Shown: positions 9,301-16,173 of the stretch, one piece after another
How positions within the stretch are numbered: position 1 is the first letter of the stretch
How the letters are laid out: each line of letters opens with the position of its first letter
Origin: Clostridiales bacterium
GTDB lineage: Bacteria > Bacillota > Clostridia > Lachnospirales > WQUN01
Reading direction: 5' to 3'
Assembly (NCBI GenBank): GCA_031289625.1
Contig: JAITPB010000146.1
Location: 1 to 30,448, forward strand
Length of the DNA: 30,448 nt
Position numbers and translations under genes: made by a program
Notes under the pieces: generated by a model
What the model was told of the DNA's origin: nothing
Database searches by the model: none
The model's input: only the letters and a program-made list of their open reading frames with translations

Positions 9301-10168
9301 GGCGCAAGACGTCCTGGACGAAGAATCTGTGGTTGCCGTACTCGGCGGCGCGCAAGGCATTACGCCGCACATCGTCGCGCGTATGGCTAAAGACATGCCC
9401 TGCCGTTATATACTCCTGGGCCGTTCCGTCAGGGAACCTGAAGATGAAAAGTACGCGGCGTTTGAGACAGTTGACGAAATCCGCAAATATCTGATAGACG
9501 TAGAAGGCATGAAACAGCCTAGGGAGATCGAGGCCAAAGCGAAACGCATATTTAAATCCAGCCGGATTGCCGCGTCCGTAGCGCGCATTGAGCAGGCCGG
9601 AGGAAAAGCCGCCTATCGGAAAGCCGACGTGACGGACGCGGAGGGTTTCGCCGCGGCGCTCGCCGAAATCAAAAACGAGTATGGGAGAATCGACGGCGTC
9701 ATTCACGCCGCTGGTATTTTAGAGGATAAACTCTTCCGCGATAAGGAGCCGGAATCTTTCGCGCGCGTTTATCAGACAAAAACGCTGCCGCTCAAGACAG
9801 CGCTGCAGCAATTGTACCCAGAATTGAAGCTGCTCGTCATGTTCAGCAGTATGTCCGCCGCTTTCGGCAACGCCGGACAGTGTGACTATGCGGCGGGCAA
9901 CAGCGCGCTGGACATCGCCGCGCGGATTCTGAAGCGGCAAAACCCCGCTTTGAAAGTGACCACTTTCGGCTGGGGGCCATGGAAAGGGGCCGGTATGGTT
10001 GACAGCGGGCTCGAAATTGAATTTCGCAAAAAGGGAATCTCGTTCATTGAATTGGGCAATGGCAGCGAGTTTTTCGTAAACGAGCTTCAATATGCGGATG
10101 AAACTACCGTTTTGGCGATTGCCGGCGATGAAACTGTCATGTCGGATTTTCTGAAAACTGTCTTTTAA
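3329..10168 (+). CDS. PUFA-synthase-like megasynthase subunit 1: NMO/ER-like x2 - KS - AT - ACP - KR
   Basis: This 2279-residue multidomain synthase starts at ATG 3329 behind GAGAGG, 8 nt upstream. Residues about 1-270 form a TIM-barrel nitronate monooxygenase-like half (FVQGGVGVHTAAAYFALGAA). Residues about 285-640 form a second, full NMO/PfaD-type enoyl-reductase-like domain (GRESGGHVGP, His433). The ketosynthase (about 650-1080) has the intact triad Cys837 (DAACASS), His972 (ESHGTGT) and His1012 (IGHTK). The acyltransferase (about 1185-1500) has GQGSQ, Ser1281 in GHSYGE and His1385 in AFHS, a pattern typical of malonyl transfer. One carrier domain has Ser1698 in LSIDSIKKMDI, closely like PUFA-synthase ACPs. 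The ketoreductase (about 2000-2279) has GGAQGIT, Ser2174 and Tyr2187 (YAAGN). Dehydratase and phosphopantetheinyl transferase are on the next gene, so the two probably act as one iterative complex. Domain calls are strong; chain length and product are not readable. Confidence 0.92.
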   Translation: MKKECVDESQVWIVTPFERPDAGLASAAAKAGAFPVLHLGRDRAAAEAALNKLTGLTETFGVCFADRTAWDIPLPSQVSKIILPWGMNPPKLVNAEIIWQVLTAKDAEEALAAGMRTLILKGCEGAGLCGGDSSFILFQKLAAVCKNVGAAVFVQGGVGVHTAAAYFALGAAGVVMDSQAALFPECGLSQTRKTVLRKLSGNEIRVCEGRHYYIFPGSDALGDISNLDELHARTGAAESDVLPLGQDVILGSDLAGQYKKLKNLVCALKRAASSHVKQARIGDAFSLGCETADSLGTVYPIAQGPMTRISDTPEFILSVADAGALPFFALSMMTGNAAESALICTAAIMRQKPWGVGILGFIHPSTLEEQTKLILKIKPPFVLIAGGHPAQAKVFERAGITVLLHAPAPGLLDMFLKEGLRTYIFEGRESGGHVGPLFSAVLWEKQINRLLQLENASGICAFFAGGIHDSFSAAFVRVMTGPLTPRGVKVGLLCGTAYLYTKEALQFGAISEAYQRKIVEQDSTLLLKSGAGQETRCVSSPYTDFFLAEKAQMEKEGLDTGEILLKLEDLNLGRLRAASKGFMRVDGALVSLTEEEQIEKGLYMTGAITALTNKTTTIAELHENLIAGSLRLFSEIITPEPLPEPSAPSDAAVIGMAGIFPKAADIDEFWRNIIFGRDCIMEVPEERWPADLFFDPNTKDTDHVVSKWGGFIDKTDFDALEFGVTPQSLSAIEPVQLLSLLVAKRALEDAGFTDLSHADLGDTAVIFGAQSAGDLAASYGARAWLRVLFGELPKEMGESLPRLTEDSFPGVLGNVIAGRISNRLNTGGRNFTVDAACASSLAALDIALSELDTKRADMVVLGGADLHNGINDFLMFSSTHALSRKGRCATFDADADGIALGEGVGVIILKRLEDAQRDGNKIYAVIKSAGGASDAKSLGLTAPSRSGQVHALELAYERAGVRPSNVGLIESHGTGTVVGDRIEMRALTDVFLEDGAQPGQTLLGSLKSQIGHTKCAAGVAGLIKIINCVRHGILPATLHLNQPNEAYTKNSPFAFRTEKAGYWRAERRIAGVSGFGFGGTNFHAIVENYEPDRPAAPLKAWPSELFIFPGETAEEAADLMDKVVELFTAHDKLRLRDVAYSLAARLGGQPVQFAIVAGTRDELLARMQMARQGIEDENIRPLKPVAGKVAFLFPGQGSQRVNMAADLFIVFPQMRRILHEWPEYERILYPDAVFTDAEKREQREKMMDTRNAQPLLGIVDLAIAELLREFGITPDMAAGHSYGELPALCFAGAFDAENLTKLSRARAEAILAAAAGNAGRMAAVFTNAQTLTELLDGAADVWPVNFNAPRQTVVAGTDAGMDAFLQKTEAAGVSCKELSVACAFHSPLLKGADGTFAAILQEIDFHAPAPPVWSNTDAEAYPITDEGIKRRLAAHLVNPVYFREEIEKMSEDGAAVFVEAGPGGALGKLVSEILLDKPHAVIQTERGGAEGLTFFLQGLAKYMATGRMIQIEKLYEGREAAMLNLDKPSLYKKNGTVWNIDGQAAVPENGDLPSHAGRSLSGSVALLEPFKKGLPGGTVEQIMMAYLDNMNAMIQDQRDVMLGYLGAPEIVPRANAARGQSDWPAVLDAEVPTRSNYDSDGKEYPPETNETAGLPDVLSLTTEQITGIIFDIVSEKTGYPVDMLDLDMDLEADLSIDSIKKMDIIGELRNRIQLPEIEDGMNMYFEKMISMKKFRDLIMWIEKIGRAVPDSLASDGAASGFERAQLKVDLSDVVSAALLAQIEDIALKDNAPDIVRMTLVETARPIEEIDVNRVAGKTFAVTDDGNGLAVKAAESLREKGAEARIIPPLINANPENFDLSGCDGLILINSSAGQNRYTVFDLFSLLKRADMDRLQWALVFDDSFAAALTGCSEGVIELPEGFPGFFKSLIQEYPGKQFSAVEFETIFDPETFAGIVIDELTAVKFFPEIIYRNGERSLLLPEISTVKTGEAAQDVLDEESVVAVLGGAQGITPHIVARMAKDMPCRYILLGRSVREPEDEKYAAFETVDEIRKYLIDVEGMKQPREIEAKAKRIFKSSRIAASVARIEQAGGKAAYRKADVTDAEGFAAALAEIKNEYGRIDGVIHAAGILEDKLFRDKEPESFARVYQTKTLPLKTALQQLYPELKLLVMFSSMSAAFGNAGQCDYAAGNSALDIAARILKRQNPALKVTTFGWGPWKGAGMVDSGLEIEFRKKGISFIELGNGSEFFVNELQYADETTVLAIAGDETVMSDFLKTVF

Positions 10169-10198
10169 TTATACTAAGAATATATGAGAGAGAAAAAA

Positions 10199-13100
10199 AT
10201 GGAAAATCGAGACATTGTCCAGGATCTGGACCGAGACATTGCTATCGTAGGCATATCCATCTTTTGCCCCGCGGGAGACAGCATTGATGAGTTTTGGCAA
10301 GGGATCGCCCGGGGCGGCGATTTCATCACGGAAGCTCCGAAAGAAATTATTGAACCGCATTATTTCAGCGGCGAACCCAACGGAGTAGACCGTTTTTACT
10401 GTAACCGGGGCGGGTTCTGCAAGCCGTTCAAAGCTGACCCGATCCGGTATGGCATCATGCCGATCGCCGCGGGCGGCATCGACCCGGATCAGCTGATTAG
10501 CATGGCTGGCGTGGAGCAGGCTCTCATTGACGCTGGCATTTTTGAGAAAGGAATTTCGCTGCAAAATACCAGCATTATCATTGGGAAAGGCAATCTTTCT
10601 AACGCGGTTCAACTGCGCAGCCTAGAGGTCGTGCGCATGGCGCGTCAGTTCACCACGCTGGTTAAATCCGCGCTGCCTGAACTGACGGATGAGGATCTCG
10701 GAAAAATTAAAAAAGCATATCAAGACAAACAGGGTCGATATCAGGCGGACATGGCCATCGGCGCCATGTCGAACTTGATCGCTTCACTGGTGGCCAATCG
10801 CTTCGATATGCACGGCCCGGCCTATACGCTTGACGCCGCCTGCGCCAGCGGAATCATAGCGACCGATCATTCCGTCAACCTGCTGCGTGGCGGCCGTTGC
10901 GACGTCGCGGTAGCGGGTGGCATACACATTTTGAACAGCGCTATGTTTTGGGGTGTGTTCGACATGCTCGGAGCCTTGTCGCACAGCCAGGTCATATCCC
11001 CTTTCAGCGAGAACGCCGACGGATTGCTGATCGGGCAGGGCGCCGGTTTCGTTGTTCTCAAAACACTGCGCAGAGCGCTAGAGGACAACGACCGGATCTA
11101 CGCGCTGATTAAAGAAACTTCCGTGTGCAGCGACGGCGCGGCTGCACACGTGATGACCACTTCCGTCAGCGGGCAGACGCGTGCGCTGGAACAAGCGTGG
11201 AAGCATGCAAAAATGGATCCCGATCATATCGGCTATATCGAAGCCCACGGCACGGCGACTGGGGGCGACAAGACGGAAATCACAACGCTGAAAAATTTTT
11301 TTGGCGACAATACGCGCAAGAGGGCGTACGTTGGTTCGGTCAAATCGAACATCGGGCACACAATGTCCGCAGCCGGTATGATCGGCCTCATCAAAACCGC
11401 GCTGGCCCTGCATTGGCGCCAAATACCCCCGACACTCCATTGCGAGCGGCCTTTGGCCGCCATGTTTGAGTCGCGTTTTATGCCGCCGCAGAAATTGATT
11501 GATTGGGACGGCGAGCAAATTCCACTGGTGGCCGGCGTGAACGCTTTTGGTTTCGGCGGAATCGATGCCCACGCTATCATGACCGCATATGAACCTAGGC
11601 CGGGCGTCCCGCGAACGCGGCCTAAGCCTTATTTGGGCGAGGCGCTGATGGTATCCGCGGTTGACGGCCCCACGCTGATCGCGAAACTCGAAGAGGGGGA
11701 TTTCACGGATACCGGCGGTCATTACCGTCTTGTGCTTTTCGACCCGGACGAGGCGAGAATCCGCCAAGCCGCCGCCATCATCAAACACGACAAACCATGC
11801 CGGGGCAAAGAGGATATTTGGTTTACCAATTCTCCCATGCTCTTAAACGGCGGTAAGATTGTGTTTCTGTTTCCGGAATTCCATGCCGAATGGAATTCAG
11901 AAACGGACAGTATCAGCGACATTTTAGATCTGCCGCGTCTGGGCGATTTGATGACAGAGCGGGACGCTGAGACGGACATGCTCGAAAACATCATGCGGGC
12001 ACATTATACAGGGCTGCTATGTAAAACAGGGCTGGAAAAACTCGGCGTCGAAGCCGATATGTACGCCGGACAAAGCGTCGGCGAATGGGACGCGGCGATA
12101 TTTGCCGGCATAGTCGATGGCTGTGTGGACGAATTGAAGGCCGGAATAGCTGCGCGGGATCCCGCCAAAAATTATCCCGCGGTTGTCGTCAGCGATGCGG
12201 ATCGTCAGATGGCGGAGACGTGGTGCAAAAGCATACCGGACCTCTGGCTGTCCAGCGACAACTGCCCCAGTCAAATTATTCTTTGCGGCGCGGAACCCGC
12301 CGTCGCGGATTTAGTGGAAAAATTGGAAAAAGAGAAAATTGCGTATACGCTTTTGCCGTTTGGCGCTGGCTGGCACACACCACTGATCGCGGATGAACTG
12401 CCCTCGCATGAGAATTTTTTGCGGAATGTACGCATTCAGGAAGGGCGCGTTCCGGTGTGGTCGTCCAGTACGCTGGGACCGATTCCGACCGTTAAGGAAC
12501 AATACGCAAAACTGTTTGCCGAACAATTAACAAAGCCTGTTTATTTTCGCGAAATGATTCAAAAGCTTTACGATGAGCAGCAAGCGCGGATTTTTATTCA
12601 AATCGGGCTTGGCTCTCTTACGGGTTTTGTAGAGGATATTCTGCGGGATAAAGATTTCGGGGCGATTGCGGCCAGCGTGACCACACGCGGCGGCGCGGAT
12701 CAGCTCCGGCGGGTCATGGCTTTGCATTTTATCGAAGGCCGGCCGGCGGACGCCGCTTTTTTGGGCGTGAAGCCAATGTACCGCACCGATCACAGCCTGC
12801 TGACACTATCGAGAGGGATACCGGATATTCTAACAGAACTGCCTGAATTAAATGAAGCCATTGAGCGGCGCTATGGGACGCAAGGGCCGGGCGCGGGTAT
12901 CATCGCCGAACTGCCGCGCCGCGGTACGAACTCCATCGCGGCGGCGGCAAATGAAAATATACGCGGCGCCATAACGGTTCAGCAAGAACTGACGCGGTTG
13001 TTTGAGCAGCGGATGTCCGGCGCAGACTCGTCCGGCACGCCTGTTCTATCCGGGCAATCGCCCGGACAACTGTCCGGGCGGCGCGCCAAAGCGCCAGGGC

Positions 13101-14638
13101 CTATGTCCAGAACCAGGGAAAATTTTGAGGAGACGCTTCATCTGACCTTAGACGAACATCCATACCTGCTGGATCACGCTATCGTGCGTCAGCCGGAGGG
13201 TTGGCCGTTTCCTGGCGATTTGGATCCTGTCGTCCCTCTGACGATGACCATTGAACTGCTGGCGGAAATCGCGATGAAACACGCGCCTGATGAAAAACTG
13301 ATCAAGATCGGCAATATAATGGCTTATCATTGGATTAAGCTAGAGAAACCTTTTGAGGCGGTTGTGAAAGGAAAGTGGATTCGGCAGGATACGCTGGCGA
13401 TTGAATTGGGTGAATACGCGAGAGCTGAATACACATTTGGGGACGCATGGCCGGAACCGCCCGCCGCATTTATGAAAGAGCTGGATATAGGCGCGGATAT
13501 CATCACGCCATGTCCCCCGGCGGCGGTGTTATATGATAAATTCAGCTTTCACGGGCCTCAGTATCAGTCGAAGCGCGTACAAAGCAGAATATGCGAACGG
13601 GGGATGCAGGCCGTTGCGGAGAAGCAGGCGGGCAAAGGTTCTCTGCTGGATATCATGGGGCAGCAGCTAGGCCTCTTTCTCCATCTGACACAGACGGAAA
13701 ATACCATCTCTTTTCCGATACGCCTGAAAGAACTGCATTTTTTCTCGGACATCTTCGATCAAGAGGGCGTCTTTGAACATACGATGCTCATTACCCGGAT
13801 GACAAGCGCCGCGACTGCCGGAGATATGGTCTTAAAACGCGGCGGCAAGGTTTGGAGCGTGGCGCGTGAATTTGTCGCCCAGCGTTTTGTCAACATCTCG
13901 CTTGTCTGGAATGTGCTCATGAAGCCATGCCATCACAAGCTCTCGGAGGAAATTGCGCCAGGCGTATGCTTTTTTACGGGTGATTTTCATAACAACGTTT
14001 TGTCTATGCTCGCGACGCGGTATTTAGCCGGGCCGGATAAGGAAATCCATACAAGCCTGTCGCCAAAGCTGCAGAAAGAAAATGCCATCAGCCGTATCGC
14101 TTTGAAGGACGCGGTGCGCTCGTTCACAGCCGACGGCGGCGAGATGCTGTATCCCATTGAGTTTTATTGCGCGCATGATGAAAATGGTAAACCATCCGTA
14201 TGCGGATACGGACGCGCGGCTGGGATAGTAGATAGCCTGTACGTGTCGCTCGCGCATAAAGGGAACGCTTCAGCCGCTATCGCGGCGCGCGGGCCTGTAG
14301 GCATTGATTTGGAAATCATTGAAGAAAAATCGGAAGGCTTTCTGAAGTCGGCCTATACCGATAAAGAGATTGAACTCTTGAAGGAGTTGGACAGTCCGGA
14401 AGCCGTCATTCGTTTTTGGGTGGCGAAAGAGGCTTGCGCTAAAAAGACGGGTTTTGGATTGAGAGGAAACCCGAAGCGTTTTGAGGTTTGCGCCGTTGAA
14501 GGCGACTTGCTGTTCGTCAGAGATGAGTGCGCCCGGGCGAATGCCCAGACGATTGTCCGGACAATCGTCCGGACGATAAAGATAGAGGCCGGGTACATTG
14601 TCGGGTGGACAGAGGGCAGTCAGGAGAGTGAATTGTGA
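10199..14638 (+). CDS. PUFA-synthase-like megasynthase subunit 2: KS - AT-like - DH - phosphopantetheinyl transferase
   Basis: The ATG at 10199 is preferred because GAGAGAG lies 6 nt upstream; the in-frame ATG at 10184 lacks a good site. Numbering is from 10199 (1479 residues). The ketosynthase has a full triad: Cys215 (DAACASG), His350 (EAHGTATGG) and His387 (NIGHTMS), so it is not an obvious chain-length factor. The acyltransferase-like domain has Ser626 in GQSVGEW, with Gln where the family has His, and a degenerate FLFPEFHAEW entry motif; GWHTPL carries the second His. A hot-dog dehydratase follows, with His987 (DEHPYLLDH) and Asp1151 (LLDIMGQQ), spaced as in polyketide dehydratases. The C-terminus is a 4'-phosphopantetheinyl transferase with Asp1370 and Glu1372 (VGIDLE), and Lys1410 and Glu1411 (WVAKEACAKK). 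It could activate the ACP of subunit 1, because no carrier domain is visible here. The gene sits 30 nt after subunit 1. Confidence 0.9.
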   Translation: MENRDIVQDLDRDIAIVGISIFCPAGDSIDEFWQGIARGGDFITEAPKEIIEPHYFSGEPNGVDRFYCNRGGFCKPFKADPIRYGIMPIAAGGIDPDQLISMAGVEQALIDAGIFEKGISLQNTSIIIGKGNLSNAVQLRSLEVVRMARQFTTLVKSALPELTDEDLGKIKKAYQDKQGRYQADMAIGAMSNLIASLVANRFDMHGPAYTLDAACASGIIATDHSVNLLRGGRCDVAVAGGIHILNSAMFWGVFDMLGALSHSQVISPFSENADGLLIGQGAGFVVLKTLRRALEDNDRIYALIKETSVCSDGAAAHVMTTSVSGQTRALEQAWKHAKMDPDHIGYIEAHGTATGGDKTEITTLKNFFGDNTRKRAYVGSVKSNIGHTMSAAGMIGLIKTALALHWRQIPPTLHCERPLAAMFESRFMPPQKLIDWDGEQIPLVAGVNAFGFGGIDAHAIMTAYEPRPGVPRTRPKPYLGEALMVSAVDGPTLIAKLEEGDFTDTGGHYRLVLFDPDEARIRQAAAIIKHDKPCRGKEDIWFTNSPMLLNGGKIVFLFPEFHAEWNSETDSISDILDLPRLGDLMTERDAETDMLENIMRAHYTGLLCKTGLEKLGVEADMYAGQSVGEWDAAIFAGIVDGCVDELKAGIAARDPAKNYPAVVVSDADRQMAETWCKSIPDLWLSSDNCPSQIILCGAEPAVADLVEKLEKEKIAYTLLPFGAGWHTPLIADELPSHENFLRNVRIQEGRVPVWSSSTLGPIPTVKEQYAKLFAEQLTKPVYFREMIQKLYDEQQARIFIQIGLGSLTGFVEDILRDKDFGAIAASVTTRGGADQLRRVMALHFIEGRPADAAFLGVKPMYRTDHSLLTLSRGIPDILTELPELNEAIERRYGTQGPGAGIIAELPRRGTNSIAAAANENIRGAITVQQELTRLFEQRMSGADSSGTPVLSGQSPGQLSGRRAKAPGPMSRTRENFEETLHLTLDEHPYLLDHAIVRQPEGWPFPGDLDPVVPLTMTIELLAEIAMKHAPDEKLIKIGNIMAYHWIKLEKPFEAVVKGKWIRQDTLAIELGEYARAEYTFGDAWPEPPAAFMKELDIGADIITPCPPAAVLYDKFSFHGPQYQSKRVQSRICERGMQAVAEKQAGKGSLLDIMGQQLGLFLHLTQTENTISFPIRLKELHFFSDIFDQEGVFEHTMLITRMTSAATAGDMVLKRGGKVWSVAREFVAQRFVNISLVWNVLMKPCHHKLSEEIAPGVCFFTGDFHNNVLSMLATRYLAGPDKEIHTSLSPKLQKENAISRIALKDAVRSFTADGGEMLYPIEFYCAHDENGKPSVCGYGRAAGIVDSLYVSLAHKGNASAAIAARGPVGIDLEIIEEKSEGFLKSAYTDKEIELLKELDSPEAVIRFWVAKEACAKKTGFGLRGNPKRFEVCAVEGDLLFVRDECARANAQTIVRTIVRTIKIEAGYIVGWTEGSQESEL
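13054..13077 (+). repeat. Intragenic 24-bp double repeat, copy B
   Basis: The units are GCAATCGCCCGG (13054-13065) and ACAACTGTCCGG (13066-13077). They sit among overlapping inverted repeats: 6-bp arms at 13050-13065 and 8-bp arms at 13061-13078. The copy lies in the linker between the AT-like and DH domains of the second synthase subunit. It is read in a different phase from copies A and C, giving QSPGQLSG. Confidence 0.55.
14549..14572 (+). repeat. Intragenic 24-bp double repeat, copy C
   Basis: The units are ACGATTGTCCGG (14549-14560) and ACAATCGTCCGG (14561-14572), followed by a partial third unit ACGAT. A perfect 16-bp palindrome, GATTGTCCGGACAATC, spans 14551-14566. It encodes TIVRTIVRTI near the C-terminus of the phosphopantetheinyl transferase domain, in the same phase as copy A. 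Confidence 0.6.
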
Positions 14639-16143
14639 GTAAAATTTTGTTTATTAACCCTGGTATGAACAGCAATTCAGGGGACAAATCGTGGGAGTCG
14701 CCTATGCTGCGCGCTTTGCAAGGTAAGCGCACCGCTTATTTGCCCAAATTAGTAGGAATGATTCTGGCGGCGCTTACGCCTGACAAATATACGTTTGAGT
14801 ATCTCGACGAGAGTGTCGAAAGCATTGATTTCGGATCAGACGCGGACATGGTGGTCATTACCGCCATGACCGCTCAAGCCTGCCGGGCCTATCAAATCGC
14901 CGGGGAATTCCGTAAACGCGGGAAGGTTGTGGTCATCGGCGGCATACACGCCGCTGTCATGCGCGAGGAAGTGTTGGCGCACTGCGACGTTTTGATGATA
15001 GGAGAAAGCGAAAACAGTTGGCCTGTGATGTTGGAGGATTATGAAAATAACCGCCTTAAACAGGTTTATGACGCGAAAGAATATCCGCCGGTCGAAAATC
15101 TGATCAGCCCCCGGATTGATATCATCGACCCAGCTCGCTACCTATGCTTCCCCATCCAGGCGACCCGCGGCTGCCCCTACAATTGTGAGTTTTGCTCCAT
15201 TGAATACTCCTCCGGCGAACGCTACCGGATGAAACCCGTCTCTCAGGTCATCAACGAGATTTTGGCTTACCAAGAGTACGATAAAAAAAGAGGGTTCGCC
15301 GGTATCTACGAAAAAGGTTTCTATTTTGTGGACGATAACCTGTATGTCAACCGCGAGTATGTCAAAGAATTACTGACCGCCTTGATCCCGCTCAAGATTC
15401 GCTGGGACGGCCAGGGAACCGCCAATATGGCCAAGGACGATGAAGTTCTGCAGCTCTTGGCCGAAAGCGGATGCCGGACATTTTCAATCGGTTTAGAGTC
15501 CATTGTGCCTGAAAGCCTTCAAGAAATGAACAAACCAAAGGTAAATAAGATCGAGGAATACAAGGCGATGCTCAGCAATATCGCGAAATACGGGATTGTG
15601 CCCGGGGCCTATTTCGTGTTCGGATTTGACAGCGACGACATTTTCGTTTTTAGGCGGACGCTTGCGTTTATACAGGAAAGCGATGTTGTGGAGCCCATTG
15701 TCAGCCTCTTGACCCCCTACCCAGGCACGAAACTATACGAACGGATTAAAAACCGCATTTATACTACATATAATCGCTCCTACAATTCCGGGACCTGTGT
15801 GTATACGCCGCAGAACATGACCGCAGGCGAGTTGCAGGCTGGCATGGACTGGATGGGGTGGAAGACATCTGAATTTCCTTTTATGAAGAAACAGCTTGAA
15901 AAATTTTGGAATTATGGCCCCTGGAAAAACACGCCATTCTTAACGACAAGGGAGCGGCTTCTTTTAATCTGCATTGCGCTCAAGCTGGGTTTCGCAGGTT
16001 TGTGGGAATACCAGAGGTTCGCTTTTTGGGTTGCGTTCCACCGAAAAGCGAAGGATTTAAAATCAATCATATGGATAATGCGGCGGCGCGAATTGTCGAT
16101 GGGGCAGTCAGGGGTCCTTGACCCTGCGGATTCCAAAATCTGA
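14635..16143 (+). CDS. B12-binding-domain radical SAM enzyme
   Basis: This 502-residue protein starts at GTG 14635 behind AGGAG (14622-14626). It overlaps the stop of the second synthase subunit by 4 bp, which implies translational coupling and a shared task. Residues about 1-140 look like a Rossmann-type cobalamin-binding domain (VVVIGGIHAAVM, LMIGESE), without the DxHxxG motif of base-off B12 enzymes. The radical SAM core has Cys180, Cys184 and Cys187 (RGCPYNCEFCSI) for the 4Fe-4S cluster, then FYFVDDNLYVN and FSIGLESI, typical of the BchE/HpnJ-like class. Members do methylations, ring formations and C-C bond chemistry on lipids, tetrapyrroles and natural products. The context suggests modification of the synthase product, but the reaction cannot be read from the sequence. 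The C-terminal part (about 420-490) is hydrophobic and basic and may contact the membrane. Confidence 0.9.
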   Translation: MSKILFINPGMNSNSGDKSWESPMLRALQGKRTAYLPKLVGMILAALTPDKYTFEYLDESVESIDFGSDADMVVITAMTAQACRAYQIAGEFRKRGKVVVIGGIHAAVMREEVLAHCDVLMIGESENSWPVMLEDYENNRLKQVYDAKEYPPVENLISPRIDIIDPARYLCFPIQATRGCPYNCEFCSIEYSSGERYRMKPVSQVINEILAYQEYDKKRGFAGIYEKGFYFVDDNLYVNREYVKELLTALIPLKIRWDGQGTANMAKDDEVLQLLAESGCRTFSIGLESIVPESLQEMNKPKVNKIEEYKAMLSNIAKYGIVPGAYFVFGFDSDDIFVFRRTLAFIQESDVVEPIVSLLTPYPGTKLYERIKNRIYTTYNRSYNSGTCVYTPQNMTAGELQAGMDWMGWKTSEFPFMKKQLEKFWNYGPWKNTPFLTTRERLLLICIALKLGFAGLWEYQRFAFWVAFHRKAKDLKSIIWIMRRRELSMGQSGVLDPADSKI

Positions 16144-16173
16144 TAGAATGTTTTGATTGCGGGGGGACTGACA

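Noticed and set aside
8464..9706. Overlapping antisense frames of more than 200 codons opposite subunit 1
   Set aside because: They mirror conserved synthase coding sequence and have no recognisable domain or credible start.
10184..10198. ATG at 10184 as start of subunit 2
   Set aside because: Its upstream bases are AT-rich without a binding site, whereas ATG 10199 has GAGAGAG at good spacing.
11078..11788. Antisense frame of 236 codons opposite the KS of subunit 2
   Set aside because: It is a shadow of the conserved KS with no ribosome binding site or motif.
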